Positions 17,751 through 27,462 are shown, counted from the stretch's first letter. The stretch: DNA of 64,000 nt from Anaerococcus octavius (GCF_900445265.1 NZ_UFTA01000002.1:434001-498000), one strand, 5' to 3'. The notes: generated by a model not told the origin, from the sequence alone. A program made the numbers and translations.

Positions 17751-19631
17751 ATGGCAGATAATCAAGAATTAAATGATGTTAAACTAGCTAATAGTGAAGA
17801 TTATCTACATACTAAGCCAAAAAATAATAATGATTATGATTTGTTTGATAAGCATCATTACCTGATGGTTTTTCCTAAAAAAGTTGAAAAAGACTTATCA
17901 AGGACTATAAATGCCTTAGGTTTTGTAGATAATGAACTTCCAAGCGAAAATAATAGTTTAGATATAGATAATGAAATAAAAGAAAATGAAAAAGAAATTT
18001 TAGATTTGAATAAACAAATTGAAGATCTAAAAGATTCTTACAAAGATGTGATTGATTCTCTATCCTACAACTTATCTTTGAGAAAAGAAGCCGAGAACTA
18101 TGAAAATAGTCTTGCAATAGGTGATAAGTACTTTTATTTCTCAGCTCTAGTACCGGAAAATGATATAAATAATGTAGAAAATCTTGAAAAAAAATATCCT
18201 GATACAAAAATCATAACAGAAGATTTAAAAGTTGAAAAAAAGAAAAAATCTAAAAAAGATAAGGATAAGCCCAAAAATATAAATGAAGAATCATATTTGT
18301 TGGTTTATCCAAAAAAGGTTAAAAAAGATGTATCAAGATCTATAAACACCCTAGGTTTTGTAGATAATGATATACCAGATAATCTCAATTCATCAAATAT
18401 AGATAGAGAATATATAAAAGTTAATGACGAATTAACTAGCCTTCATCGTCAGATAAATACAATAAATAGTCAGTATGAAGATACCATAAATAATCTTTCA
18501 TATTCTTTAGACCATGCTAAAAAATCTGAAGAATTAAAAAGTAATATGGCCCAAGGAGATAAGTATTTTTATCTATCCGGCTGGGTTCCAGAATCAGAAG
18601 TTGATAAATTTAAAACTTTAGAAGATAAATATGACAATACAATATTATCAACAAAAGATGATCAATCAGTAAATCAGCAACCGCCAACAAGACTTAAAAA
18701 TAATAAAGTATTTAAACCTTTTGAATATTTGGTAAATATGTATGGAGCTCCAAGTTATGATGAAGTTGATCCAACTCCATTTTTTGCAATAACTTATATG
18801 CTATTGTATGGACTGATGTTTGGGGATTTAGGACAAGGATTAGTATTCTTAGCTCTAGGATTTTATATTTCTAAGAAAAATAAAACCTACGGCGCACTTT
18901 TAAAGAGAATAGGCATATCTGCATCTGTCTTTGGACTGATGTATGGATCATTCTTTGGTAAAGAAGATTTAATACCTACCCTACTTATAAAACCATTTGA
19001 TAATGTAATGACGGTTCTTATTGCCTCTGTTGTATTTGGTATAAGTCTTATGGTGATTTCATATATCATAGGTATTTATAATAAAGTTAGCAAACAACAT
19101 AACATAGAAGAAGGTATCTTTGGTAAAGAGGGACTTGCAGGACTTATGATGATGATTTCTTTTATCATAATAGTACTGAATCTTGTAAATAAAAGTCCGA
19201 TACCAATGCCTATTGGTACTGTTATGCTTATACTTTCAATAATAATGATGGTATTTAAGCAACCAATTGCAAGAAAGATTACAGGTTCAAAAAGGCTTTA
19301 CGATTCAAATAAGAGTGATTACTATATAGAAAGTTCATTTTCAATTATAGAAGCACTTTTATCAGTGTTTTCAAATCTTGTATCTTTTACAAGAGTAGGA
19401 GCTTTTGCTATAAACCACGTTGGTTTATATATGGCTTTTGAGGTTATGGCAAATCTTGCTGGTGGATTCTGGGGTGGAGTGATATTACTTTTAGGTAACC
19501 TATTAATAATAGGTCTTGAGGGAATGATAGTATTCATCCAAGGATTAAGACTAGAATTTTACGAAATGTTCAGCAAGTATTATGAAGGCAACGGTCGATT
19601 ATTCAGACCAATTAGTAGTAAAGAAAATTAA
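17751..19631 (+). CDS. V-type ATP synthase subunit I (membrane half with duplicated second lobe)
   Basis: Subunit I is the membrane stator that carries ions past the proteolipid ring. Here the cytoplasmic part lacks the first lobe, which is encoded by the preceding gene, and has the second lobe twice. Residues 37-160 and 182-305 align without gaps at a fixed offset of 145 residues (YLMVFPKKVEKD against YLLVYPKKVKKD; GDKYFYFSALVPE against GDKYFYLSGWVPE). A lysine-rich linker separates them. From about residue 320 the membrane domain begins, with APSYDEVDPTPFFAITYMLL and about seven transmembrane helices, including the SFTRVGAFAINHVGL segment whose Arg is essential in relatives. The protein has 626 residues. 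Confidence 0.88.
   Translation: MADNQELNDVKLANSEDYLHTKPKNNNDYDLFDKHHYLMVFPKKVEKDLSRTINALGFVDNELPSENNSLDIDNEIKENEKEILDLNKQIEDLKDSYKDVIDSLSYNLSLRKEAENYENSLAIGDKYFYFSALVPENDINNVENLEKKYPDTKIITEDLKVEKKKKSKKDKDKPKNINEESYLLVYPKKVKKDVSRSINTLGFVDNDIPDNLNSSNIDREYIKVNDELTSLHRQINTINSQYEDTINNLSYSLDHAKKSEELKSNMAQGDKYFYLSGWVPESEVDKFKTLEDKYDNTILSTKDDQSVNQQPPTRLKNNKVFKPFEYLVNMYGAPSYDEVDPTPFFAITYMLLYGLMFGDLGQGLVFLALGFYISKKNKTYGALLKRIGISASVFGLMYGSFFGKEDLIPTLLIKPFDNVMTVLIASVVFGISLMVISYIIGIYNKVSKQHNIEEGIFGKEGLAGLMMMISFIIIVLNLVNKSPIPMPIGTVMLILSIIMMVFKQPIARKITGSKRLYDSNKSDYYIESSFSIIEALLSVFSNLVSFTRVGAFAINHVGLYMAFEVMANLAGGFWGGVILLLGNLLIIGLEGMIVFIQGLRLEFYEMFSKYYEGNGRLFRPISSKEN
17859..18665 (+). repeat. Tandem duplication inside the subunit I gene
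   Basis: Two coding copies of about 372 bases start at 17859 and 18294, exactly 435 bases apart. They are clearly alike at protein level and moderately alike in DNA, so the duplication is old. The lysine-rich linker between them (about 18231-18293) is the rest of the unit. Confidence 0.85.
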
Positions 19632-19656
19632 TTAGAGAGATTAGAGAGGAAAGAAT

Positions 19657-20085
19657 ATGATTTTAAAAATAGGAATGTTAGCATTAGCAGTAGTAGTTAT
19701 CACAATTTATTCAGGTTTATATTTACTTAAAACAAATGAGGATTCATCAAAAGATAAGATTAAGAAGGCATTAAAAATAAATTTATCTACATTTGTTCCA
19801 GTAATGGCAATGATTATAGTTTTACTTCTACCAGCAAACGCAAGAGCAGCTGCAGCTGATTCTGCACAAAGCAATGTAGATGGACTTAGATATATAGGTG
19901 CAGCACTTTCAACAGGACTTGCAACAATTGGTACTGGATATGCAGTAGGTACAGTAGGATCTGCAGCACTTGGAGCAATTTCAGAAGACCAATCAATCCT
20001 AGGACGTACAATCATCTTCGTAGGTCTTGCTGAAGGTATTGCTATCTTCGGTGTTATCATTTCAATCTTAATCTTAAACGCATAA
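19657..20085 (+). CDS. V-type ATP synthase subunit K (proteolipid)
   Basis: This is the ion-carrying ring subunit. The 142-residue protein has an N-terminal hydrophobic helix, a second one (FVPVMAMIIVLLLP), an Ala-rich stretch (ARAAAADSAQ), and then the glycine-rich hairpin of the c ring (about residues 77-142) with GAALSTGLATIGTGYAVG. The ion-binding Glu lies in VGLAEGIAIFG. The N-terminal pair is not glycine-rich and is not a second c-type hairpin. It could be partly a leader, as in other clostridial K subunits. Sodium versus proton use cannot be decided from the sequence. It starts with a strong GAGAGGAAAG site, suiting a subunit needed in many copies. Confidence 0.93.
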   Translation: MILKIGMLALAVVVITIYSGLYLLKTNEDSSKDKIKKALKINLSTFVPVMAMIIVLLLPANARAAAADSAQSNVDGLRYIGAALSTGLATIGTGYAVGTVGSAALGAISEDQSILGRTIIFVGLAEGIAIFGVIISILILNA

Positions 20086-20086
20086 A

Positions 20087-20326
20087 ATGAAGGCGAAAAT
20101 ATTAACTAACGACCCAAGTCTTATTGTAATGTTTAGACTTGGGTCTATTGAAGGGAACTTAGTCACTAACTCAGATGAGGCTTATAATACATTTAGAGCT
20201 TCTTTAAAAGAAGATGAGCTTGCAGTTTTAATTATTACAAAAACAATAAATTCATGGATTGAACAAGAAGTTAAGACTCACAGGGAAAGTGAAAATGCTC
20301 CTTTAATTGTAGTAATAGATGGTTAA
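20087..20326 (+). CDS. V-type ATP synthase subunit F
   Basis: Subunit F is the small rotor subunit that binds the axle subunit D. The protein is only 79 residues, where relatives have about 100. The start KAKILTNDPSLIVMFRLGSIEG, the middle LAVLIITKTINSWIEQEV and the end APLIVVIDG match the family from one end to the other, so the shortening is internal and not a truncation. It begins one base after the stop of subunit K and has little room for a ribosome binding site, suggesting translational coupling. Confidence 0.85.
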   Translation: MKAKILTNDPSLIVMFRLGSIEGNLVTNSDEAYNTFRASLKEDELAVLIITKTINSWIEQEVKTHRESENAPLIVVIDG

Positions 20327-20337
20327 TTGGAGGTAAT

Positions 20338-20943
20338 ATGCTTGATATAAATCAAAAACTAAGAACCTTTAGAACAATGGTTTGGGATGAAGAAAAAGCA
20401 AAAAGTGAAAAAGAATTATATAATTCTACTAATATAAACAGTGAACAAATTGATGAAAAAAAGTCTAGTCTTGAAAAAGACCTAAAGGCTACTTTAGATA
20501 ATAGAAAAAGTTTTGCAACTATTCGTGGAAATGAAAAAGTTTCAAAACTTGAAGAAGAACAAAAAACTAATTTCTATGCTCACAAAGAGCAATTACTAAA
20601 TGATCTAGTAAGTGAAATAAAGAAAAGACTAGCAGAATATACAAAAACAGACGAATATAAGAAAAAATTACCAGAAGAAATTAAAAAAACTATTGGTGAA
20701 ATAAATGAAAACGTCGATGATTTTGAAGTTTTGGTAAAAGAAGAAGACAAAAATCTTATTGATTATCCAAATATTGGAACTCTTGATGATAAATATATAG
20801 GTGGATTTATTTTAAAAGTAAAAGATGGATCCTATCAATATAATCAAACATATTTGAAGAAAATAGAAGAAAAACAATATGATATAGGAAAAACCTTATA
20901 TAATCTGTTTGAAAGTGAGAGTTTGAATGAATCCAACAATTAA
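20338..20943 (+). CDS. V-type ATP synthase subunit E
   Basis: Subunit E is one half of the peripheral stalk that holds the A3B3 head still. The 201-residue protein is a long charged helix in its first 110 residues and has a mixed alpha/beta C-terminus (VLVKEEDKNLIDYPNIG, then GGFILKVKDGSYQYNQT), the family layout. Its partner in the stalk is subunit G/H, for which only the tail of the split subunit I protein is a candidate in this operon. It has a GGAGG site and overlaps subunit A by 17 bases. Confidence 0.88.
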   Translation: MLDINQKLRTFRTMVWDEEKAKSEKELYNSTNINSEQIDEKKSSLEKDLKATLDNRKSFATIRGNEKVSKLEEEQKTNFYAHKEQLLNDLVSEIKKRLAEYTKTDEYKKKLPEEIKKTIGEINENVDDFEVLVKEEDKNLIDYPNIGTLDDKYIGGFILKVKDGSYQYNQTYLKKIEEKQYDIGKTLYNLFESESLNESNN

Positions 20944-22678
20944 AACAATAAATGGACCAGTAGTTGTAGCCAAAAATGCAAGCTCTCTAAAAATTCGTGA
21001 GATGGTTTCTGTAGGTAAATTAAAGCTAATTGGAGAAGTCATTTCTGTAGAAGGAGATCTAGCAACTATAGAAGTTTATGAAGATACCTCAGGACTTGCT
21101 GCCAATGAAGAAATAGTAGCAACAGGTAGACCACTGTCAGTAAGACTTGGACCAGGCTTACTAAAAAATATGTTTGATGGTATAGAAAGACCTCTAGAAA
21201 AAATAAAAGACGAAAATGGAGCCTTTATTCCATCAGGTATAGGTTTTGAAAACTTAGATGAAGAAAAGCCTTGGGATGTTGATATAAAAGTTGCTGCAGG
21301 AGATAGCATCCATGTTGGCGATATATATGCAACTATTATGGAAACAAAAACAATTGAACATAGACTAATGAGTACAGTTGATGGAAAAATTACTGAAGTA
21401 AGACCATCTGGAACTTATAAGTTAGAAGATACAATAGTAAAAGTTGACACAATTGAAGGTGAAAAAGAATTAAAACTTTACCAATATTGGCCAGTTAGAA
21501 ATCCTCGACCAGTTAAAAAAATAAGGCCACTTGAACTTTTACTTAGCACAGGACAAAGAGTGCTGGATGTATTTTTTCCAGTTGCAAAGGGTGGTACAGT
21601 AGCAATTCCTGGAGGATTTGGTACTGGAAAAACCATGCTTCAACACCAATTTGCCCAATACGCAGATGCAGATATTATTATCTATATAGGTTGTGGTGAA
21701 CGTGGTAACGAAATGACCCAAGTACTAGAAGAATTTCCAGAGCTAATCGACCCAAATACTGGATATGGATTGATGGAGAGAACAATCCTTATTGCAAATA
21801 CATCAAACATGCCAGTAGCTGCTCGTGAAGCTTCTATTTATACTGGAATTACTATTGCAGAATACTTTAGAGATATGGGCTACCATGTAGCCTTAATGGC
21901 AGATTCTACTTCAAGATGGGCAGAGGCTCTTCGTGAGATTTCTGGTCGTTTGGAAGAAATTCCAGCAGAAGAAGGATATCCAGCATATCTTGGTTCAAGG
22001 TTATCACAATTTTATGAAAGAGCTGGATATTTTACAAACTTAAATGGATCTGAAGGATCAGTTACTTTAATCGGTGCCGTTTCACCATCAGGAGGAGACT
22101 TCTCAGAACCAGTTACAGAAAATACTAGACGCTCTGTAAATGTATTTTTAGGACTTGATAGAAAACTAGCTTATTCTCGTCACTATCCAGCTATCAACTG
22201 GTTAACTTCATATTCAAACTATGTCGATACAATGAGACCCTTCTACCAAGAAAAAACTGGTGAAGATATAATAGCAGTTCGTAATGAACTAATGAATGTA
22301 CTTTTACAAGAAGACGAAGTTCGTTCTATATTGATGCTTGTAGGTAAGGATGCTTTATCTGATGCTCAAAGAAATATTTTAGATGTTTCTGAATTAGTTA
22401 GAGTAGGATTTTTACAACAAAATGCCTACAATGATACTGATAAATTTGTACCACTAGAAAAACAAATTCAAATGCTAAATATTATCAGAAATTACTATCA
22501 TAAGTCATCAGATGCTGTAAAAGAAGGTGTGCCATATAATAAAGTTTACAGTCCAGATCTAATAAATGATATTACTCAAATGAAATACACTATTAAAAAT
22601 GATGAATTAGATAAATTTACAGTTTTAAATAACAAAATCGAGTCACATTTCTTAGGACTTAAAGGAGGAGAATATTAA
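20927..22678 (+). CDS. V-type ATP synthase catalytic subunit A
   Basis: This is the ATP-hydrolysing subunit of the head. In the 583-residue protein the beta-barrel and the V-type non-homologous region come first. The Walker A is GGFGTGKT (about residues 229-236), followed by [21 protein letters not shown], with GERGNE carrying the catalytic Glu. [21 protein letters not shown] and the [17 protein letters not shown] motif complete the nucleotide site. Many V-type A subunits have GPFGAGKT, so Walker A is slightly varied here but all key residues remain. The stop overlaps the start of subunit B by one base. Confidence 0.97.
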   Translation: MNPTIKTINGPVVVAKNASSLKIREMVSVGKLKLIGEVISVEGDLATIEVYEDTSGLAANEEIVATGRPLSVRLGPGLLKNMFDGIERPLEKIKDENGAFIPSGIGFENLDEEKPWDVDIKVAAGDSIHVGDIYATIMETKTIEHRLMSTVDGKITEVRPSGTYKLEDTIVKVDTIEGEKELKLYQYWPVRNPRPVKKIRPLELLLSTGQRVLDVFFPVAKGGTVAIPGGFGTGKTMLQHQFAQYADADIIIYIGCGERGNEMTQVLEEFPELIDPNTGYGLMERTILIANTSNMPVAAREASIYTGITIAEYFRDMGYHVALMADSTSRWAEALREISGRLEEIPAEEGYPAYLGSRLSQFYERAGYFTNLNGSEGSVTLIGAVSPSGGDFSEPVTENTRRSVNVFLGLDRKLAYSRHYPAINWLTSYSNYVDTMRPFYQEKTGEDIIAVRNELMNVLLQEDEVRSILMLVGKDALSDAQRNILDVSELVRVGFLQQNAYNDTDKFVPLEKQIQMLNIIRNYYHKSSDAVKEGVPYNKVYSPDLINDITQMKYTIKNDELDKFTVLNNKIESHFLGLKGGEY

Positions 22679-24039
22679 TGCGTAAAGAATATACAAAAGT
22701 AAAAAGAATAGAATCCTCCATCATTGAGATAGAAAATGTAGCAGATGTAACTTACAATGCTGTAGTATCTGTCCATGCTTTAGGAATGGACTTTGTAGGT
22801 CAAGTTGTAAAGATAGATGATGATACTATATCTATAGAAGTTTTTGGAAATACCCAAGACTTTTCTCTAGATGATATAGTAATTAGCTTTGAAGAAAAAC
22901 CTCTTGCAATCCCATTAAATGAAAAAATCTTAGGACGTACATTTGATGGTCTAGCTCGACCAATTGATAATGGTGGAGAAATCTACTCTGAAAAAAATTA
23001 TTCGGTTGAGGGTGAACCATTAAACCCAGTTGCTCGTGAGTATCCAAGAGACTTTATTCAAACAGGTATATCATCAATAGATACACTAACAACACTAATC
23101 CGTGGACAAAAGCTTCCAATATTCTCTGGATATGGTTTATCACACAACCAAATAGCAGCTCAGATTGTAAGACAAGCAAAACTTAAGACTGATGAAGACT
23201 TTGCCTTTGTATTTGCAGCTATGGGTATTAAAAAAGACGAAGCTATGTTCTTTGAAGATGCCTTTAATAAAGCAGGTGTCCGCGATAAGGTAGTAATGTA
23301 CCAAAACTTAGCTGATAGTCCAATTATGGAGAGACTTATAGCACCAAAATGTGCACTAACAGCTGCAGAATATTTGGCATATGAAAAAGGCTATCACGTT
23401 TTGGTAATAATTACAGATATGACTTCTTACTCAGAAGCTTTGCGTGAAGTTTCATCAATCAGACAAGAGGTACCTTCTCGTAAGGGCTATCCAGGATATT
23501 TATATTCTGATCTAGCAACCTTATACGAAAGAGCTGGTATGATTCGTGGAGTAAATGGTTCCGTAACACTTATCCCGATTTTAACAATGCCTAATGATGA
23601 TATTACGCACCCAGTTCCAGACTTAACTGGATATATCACAGAAGGACAAATTGTAATCGATAGAGGATTATTTAACAAAGGTATCTATCCACCAATCAAT
23701 GTATTGCCATCACTATCTCGTCTTATGAAAGATGGTATTGGTGAAGGTTATACTCGTAAAGACCATGAAGATTTGATGAACCAAATTTATGAATCTTATT
23801 CCCACGTAGGAGAAGTTAGAAATATCGCCCAAATCGTAGGTGAAGATGACTTATCAGACATAGATAAAAAATATCTAGAATTTGGAGATGCCTTTGAAAA
23901 AAGATTTTTATCTCAAGATCCTACAGAAAATAGAGAACTAGACGAAAGTTTAGATCTAGGCTGGGAAATATTAAATATCTTACCAAAAACAGAGCTTCAC
24001 AGGGTTAGTCCAGAAAATCTAGATAAATTCATAAGGTAA
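22678..24039 (+). CDS. V-type ATP synthase subunit B
   Basis: This is the non-catalytic subunit alternating with A in the head. The 453-residue protein shows [20 protein letters not shown], the degenerate nucleotide site [16 protein letters not shown] in place of a Walker A, and [20 protein letters not shown]. The run [20 protein letters not shown] is diagnostic of V-type B subunits. Loss of the P-loop is normal for this subunit. It is the second-last gene of the operon, five bases before subunit D. Confidence 0.97.
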   Translation: MRKEYTKVKRIESSIIEIENVADVTYNAVVSVHALGMDFVGQVVKIDDDTISIEVFGNTQDFSLDDIVISFEEKPLAIPLNEKILGRTFDGLARPIDNGGEIYSEKNYSVEGEPLNPVAREYPRDFIQTGISSIDTLTTLIRGQKLPIFSGYGLSHNQIAAQIVRQAKLKTDEDFAFVFAAMGIKKDEAMFFEDAFNKAGVRDKVVMYQNLADSPIMERLIAPKCALTAAEYLAYEKGYHVLVIITDMTSYSEALREVSSIRQEVPSRKGYPGYLYSDLATLYERAGMIRGVNGSVTLIPILTMPNDDITHPVPDLTGYITEGQIVIDRGLFNKGIYPPINVLPSLSRLMKDGIGEGYTRKDHEDLMNQIYESYSHVGEVRNIAQIVGEDDLSDIDKKYLEFGDAFEKRFLSQDPTENRELDESLDLGWEILNILPKTELHRVSPENLDKFIR

Positions 24040-24044
24040 GTATT

Positions 24045-24686
24045 ATGGAAATAAAATCAACAGCACCTACCAAGGCAAATTTAATTGCAGCCAAAGACCA
24101 CTTAAAACTTTTAAATGGTGGTCTTGATATACTTGATAAATCAAGAAAGGCTCTAATTGGGGCTCATGATAGTAAAATAAAACAAAGAGACGAATTAAAT
24201 CAAGAAGTAAATGAAACTATAGAAAAAGTTAGCAGAAATTTTAAGCGTGCTAGAGTTACAATGGGTGAATCAAAATTGGATGATATTTCAAGAATAGTCC
24301 CAGTTGATAATAGCATAACTTTAAAAGAAGATGAGTTTATGCAAACTAAAGTTTATGATATCAGCTTTGAACCATCTAAATTAAACTTATCATATTCATT
24401 TTATGAAACTAATGAAGCTTTTGATTTAGCTTTATTGTCTTTTAATGAACTTAAAGATAAACTTTATAAGTTAGCAGAGCTTGACACTACAATTAATAAC
24501 CTTGATAGACAAATAAAAAAAACAAGTAAAAAAGTAAATTCTCTAGAAAAAGTTCAAATTCCTAAAACAGAGGAAAGAATTAAAACAATTACATCTTTAA
24601 TCGAAGAAAAAGAAAGAGAAGAATTCTCAAAAACCAAGATGGTTAAAGACAAAAAATTAAGAGATCAAGAAAACACCACAAACTAA
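24045..24686 (+). CDS. V-type ATP synthase subunit D
   Basis: Subunit D is the rotor axle inside the head. The 213-residue protein starts with the family pattern PTKANLIAAKDHLKLLNGGLDILDKSR, and the rest is two long antiparallel helices with a short hairpin at about residues 85-120. The final RIKTITSLIEEKEREEFSKTKMVKDKK stretch is the conserved C-terminal helix. Its last codons lie inside the bidirectional terminator shared with rodA, and the two genes overlap by four bases tail to tail. Confidence 0.95.
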   Translation: MEIKSTAPTKANLIAAKDHLKLLNGGLDILDKSRKALIGAHDSKIKQRDELNQEVNETIEKVSRNFKRARVTMGESKLDDISRIVPVDNSITLKEDEFMQTKVYDISFEPSKLNLSYSFYETNEAFDLALLSFNELKDKLYKLAELDTTINNLDRQIKKTSKKVNSLEKVQIPKTEERIKTITSLIEEKEREEFSKTKMVKDKKLRDQENTTN

Positions 24687-24705
24687 TTTGTTGTGGTGTT
24701 TTTTA
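24671..24705. terminator. Bidirectional terminator inside two overlapping 3' ends
   Basis: AAACACCACAA (24671-24681) pairs perfectly with TTGTGGTGTTT (24691-24701) around a 9-base loop that holds both stop codons (subunit D on plus, rodA on minus). A T run follows on plus. The hairpin is coding sequence for both proteins. Confidence 0.9.
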
Positions 24706-25873
24706 CTTCTCTTTTTTTAGATTCTCTTAGTAAATTTGGATCAATAACCTTTATAGTCTCATAGTCTACAACATCATCATCCTTATAAGATTTTTGCATA
24801 GAAGCTGATAAAGCTAGGCCGACCATTATCAGGCAAATTAATTGGAAAGTACCTCCAGCTGATAAAAATGGAAGAGGTATACCGGTTACAGGCATAAGTC
24901 CAATAGTCATACCGATATTTTCAAATATATGGATAAAAAGCATAGCTGCTATACCAGTTACCATAAGTGATATAAAGGTATTATTTGATTTTTTTGCAAT
25001 TCTTACAAGTCTTAAAATTATAACTGTAAAAAGAATTACTAAAATTATTGCTCCAATAAAACCTAATTCCTCTGCTAAAACTGAAAATATAAAGTCAGTT
25101 TCTTTTTCTGGTACATATCCATATTGAGATTGTGTTCCATTTAGATAACCACGACCACTTAGCATACCAGAACCTATAGCTATCATTCCTTGTTGTTGTT
25201 GCCAGTTAGAACCTGATGTATCTCTAGCTGGATTAAGGAAGTTTTCTATTCTATCTGCTCTATAACCAGATAGATTGGATAAAACTACAAAACCTGCAGC
25301 TAGTCCACCAATAGCAAACAATGCTATCCATTTCCAAGATAAGCCAGCTACAAAAAGCATAGCTGCAATAAAAAATAAATAAACCATGGCAGTACCAAAG
25401 TCTGGTTGAAGCAAGATAAGTACAACTGGAATAGCTACAAAAACTAAAGCCTCAATTAATTTTTTGGGCTCATTGATGGTATATTTATGTTTATCAAGGT
25501 AAGCAGCAAAGGCAAATATAAGACCTACCTTAACAAATTCTGACGGTTGAAATGAAAAGGAACCAATATAAACCCAAGATTTAGCTCCCCATTCATCAAG
25601 ACCTTGACCAAAAATCAAGGTAAGAACTAAAAGTCCTAAACCAATTCCATATATCCACCAATAAAACTTTTTTAAAACATCCAAATCCATAGTACATAGT
25701 ATAGCTATAATTATAAAACCAAGGATAGTTGATATAATTTGTGTTCTAACTTCAGAAAAATTTCCTCCATAGGCCGAGTATAAAATAACTAAACCATAAA
25801 TACTAATAATTAGCGTTGCAAAAAGCAAAACTAAATCCAACTCTTTTATATTTTTTTTTCTAATATTAAACAT
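24683..25873 (-). CDS. rodA: RodA-type peptidoglycan glycosyltransferase (SEDS family)
   Basis: SEDS proteins polymerise lipid II glycan strands together with a class B penicillin-binding protein. There are about ten membrane helices. The extracellular region has RIENFLNPARDTSG, which includes the Asp needed for activity in relatives, and the run GMIAIGSGMLSGRGYLNGTQ. PEKETDFIFSVLAEELGF is nearer to RodA than to FtsW, and the last conserved block is GIPLPFLSAGGT. The length is 396 residues. The gene is monocistronic, on the minus strand, with an extended -10 (TGGTATAAT) at 25899-25907 and a GGAGTGAT ribosome binding site. RodA rather than SpoVE/FtsW is an inference from these motifs. Confidence 0.88.
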   Translation of the reverse strand: MFNIRKKNIKELDLVLLFATLIISIYGLVILYSAYGGNFSEVRTQIISTILGFIIIAILCTMDLDVLKKFYWWIYGIGLGLLVLTLIFGQGLDEWGAKSWVYIGSFSFQPSEFVKVGLIFAFAAYLDKHKYTINEPKKLIEALVFVAIPVVLILLQPDFGTAMVYLFFIAAMLFVAGLSWKWIALFAIGGLAAGFVVLSNLSGYRADRIENFLNPARDTSGSNWQQQQGMIAIGSGMLSGRGYLNGTQSQYGYVPEKETDFIFSVLAEELGFIGAIILVILFTVIILRLVRIAKKSNNTFISLMVTGIAAMLFIHIFENIGMTIGLMPVTGIPLPFLSAGGTFQLICLIMVGLALSASMQKSYKDDDVVDYETIKVIDPNLLRESKKREVKNTTTN

Positions 25874-25898
25874 TCAATCACTCCATATCTAATGCTAT

Positions 25899-25907
25899 AT
25901 TATACCA
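25899..25907 (-). promoter_or_regulatory. Extended -10 promoter of rodA
   Basis: On the minus strand TGGTATAAT lies about 25 bases before the rodA ATG. No convincing -35 box is found, as expected for an extended -10 promoter. Confidence 0.6.
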
Positions 25908-25966
25908 TTTAAAACAATTATCATAAATAAAAAGAGAAAAAAACAGTATAATCATATTAAAGGTGA

Positions 25967-25979
25967 AGGTGATAATATT
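25967..25979 (+). promoter_or_regulatory. Ribosome binding site that points to an ATT start for nth
   Basis: AGGTGAT (25967-25973) matches the full GGAGGTGAT anti-Shine-Dalgarno complement at seven positions. Counting from AGG, an ATT codon (25977) follows at the ideal distance, in frame with nth. No ATG, GTG or TTG is available in this frame until the ATG at 26025, which has no ribosome binding site. Confidence 0.6.
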
Positions 25980-26618
25980 TTAAATAAAAAAGAAATAAAC
26001 GAAGTCTTAGATATATTAGCTAATATGTACGAAGATCCAGACAAAAATCTTTTGCATTTTGAAACCCCTTTTGAAGCATTAATAGCAACTATGCTATCAG
26101 CTCAAAGTACCGATAAAAGAGTAAATGCGGTTACAAGTAAACTTTTTAAAGTAGCCAATACTCCTAAAGATTTTGCAAATATGGATATAAATGAACTAGA
26201 AAATTGGATAAAATCTATAGGCATATACAAAAATAAAGCAAAAAATATAAAAGAAACAAGTAAGATATTAGTTCAAGATTATCATGGAGAAGTTCCAAAT
26301 AAAAAATCAGAACTAATAAAACTTCCTGGAGTAGGTAATAAAACTGCCAATGTAGTTTTGGCAAATGCCTTTGACATCCCAGCTTTTGCAGTAGATACTC
26401 ATGTATTTAGAGTATCAAATAGGATAGGGCTAGCTGATGGCAAAAATGTAGAGCAGACAGAAGACCAACTTACAGAAAATGTTCCGAAAAAAGATTGGAA
26501 TATAACTCACAAAAGATTGATAACTCACGGTAGAGCTATCTGCAAGGCGAGAAATCCCTTATGTGAAGAATGCGAATTAAATAAATTGTGTTTATATAAT
26601 AGGAGTAAGAATGATTAA
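25977..26618 (+). CDS. nth: Endonuclease III, probably with an ATT start codon
   Basis: This is a base-excision repair glycosylase/AP lyase for oxidised pyrimidines. The helix-hairpin-helix is LPGVGNKTANVVLANAF, with the catalytic Asp in AVDTHVFRVSNR and the catalytic Lys position in LSAQSTDKRVN. The four iron-sulfur cysteines have the C-x6-C-x2-C-x5-C spacing (CKARNPLCEECELNKLC). The first ATG (26025) would drop the N-terminal helix. Upstream, in frame, LNKKEINEVLDILANMYE aligns in character and length with the usual Nth N-terminus. An excellent ribosome site sits ahead of ATT at 25977. I therefore place the start there, giving 213 residues. The next gene overlaps by eight bases. Confidence 0.85.
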   Translation: MLNKKEINEVLDILANMYEDPDKNLLHFETPFEALIATMLSAQSTDKRVNAVTSKLFKVANTPKDFANMDINELENWIKSIGIYKNKAKNIKETSKILVQDYHGEVPNKKSELIKLPGVGNKTANVVLANAFDIPAFAVDTHVFRVSNRIGLADGKNVEQTEDQLTENVPKKDWNITHKRLITHGRAICKARNPLCEECELNKLCLYNRSKND

Positions 26619-27462
26619 ACTTTTTGCAATAGATATGGATGGTACTCTTTTAAATTCTGATAGTAAGATAAATCCATCAGCAAAAGAAGCTATACAACAA
26701 TTAAATGAAAAAGGAATAAAAACTGTTTTGACAAGTGGCAGAGTAATGTCTTCAATAAAATATCAGAGTAAGGATTTAAATATTGATAATCCAATGATAG
26801 CTGCTAATGGAGCCTTGCTTATGCTTAATAGTCAAAAGAAATTATACGAATATCCATTAGAAGATAGTCATATAAAGGATCTAGTAGAATTTTGCCAAAA
26901 ACATAAATTTATCTATCATTTTTATGATGAAGATACTTTTTATTCAAATAGACTTGATGACGAAAGGCTAAAGCATTTAAAAATTGATACAGATGATGGA
27001 TTAAACTACCAATGCAATATTTCAATAACAGAAGATCCATATGAGGATTTAAAACAAAAAGAAAAACCAGCCTATAAAATATTAATAGGTTGTTTAAAAA
27101 GTCATCCTTATGGAGAAGAAAAAGCTGTAAAAATTATAAAAGAAGCTTTTGATGATAAACTTTATGTGACATCATCAGGACCAGGAGCAATTGAAATAAT
27201 GGAGCAACATGTAAATAAATGGGAAGCTGTAAAATACTTATCAGACCAGCTTGGAATAAAAAAAGATGAAATTGCAGCAATTGGTGATTCTTATAATGAT
27301 TTACCTATGGTAAAAGAATCTAAAATAGGCTTTGCCATGGGCAATGGAAATGAAAAAGTAAAAGAAGTAGCAGATTATGTAGTAGCTGATAACAATTCTA
27401 GTGGTATCAAAGAAGCAGCAGAAATAATTTTAAATTATAATAAGGAAAATCCAAGTGTTTAA
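26611..27462 (+). CDS. Cof-type HAD-superfamily phosphatase
   Basis: This is a member of the HAD IIB (Cof) family, which dephosphorylates sugar phosphates or flavin precursors. The substrate cannot be read from sequence. Motif I is LFAIDMDGTLLNSD (about residues 4-17), motif II has LTSGR, the Lys of motif III lies near KWEAVKYL, and motif IV is AIGDSYNDLPMVKESKIGFAMGN. The cap domain lies between about residues 85 and 190. The length is 283 residues. It overlaps nth at the start and trmL at the end by eight bases each, forming one unit. Confidence 0.9.
   Translation: MIKLFAIDMDGTLLNSDSKINPSAKEAIQQLNEKGIKTVLTSGRVMSSIKYQSKDLNIDNPMIAANGALLMLNSQKKLYEYPLEDSHIKDLVEFCQKHKFIYHFYDEDTFYSNRLDDERLKHLKIDTDDGLNYQCNISITEDPYEDLKQKEKPAYKILIGCLKSHPYGEEKAVKIIKEAFDDKLYVTSSGPGAIEIMEQHVNKWEAVKYLSDQLGIKKDEIAAIGDSYNDLPMVKESKIGFAMGNGNEKVKEVADYVVADNNSSGIKEAAEIILNYNKENPSV

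Noticed and set aside
20087-20326. Subunit F (79 residues) as a truncated pseudogene
   Set aside because: Both ends match the family and the gene is tightly packed in the operon, so it is a short but complete form.
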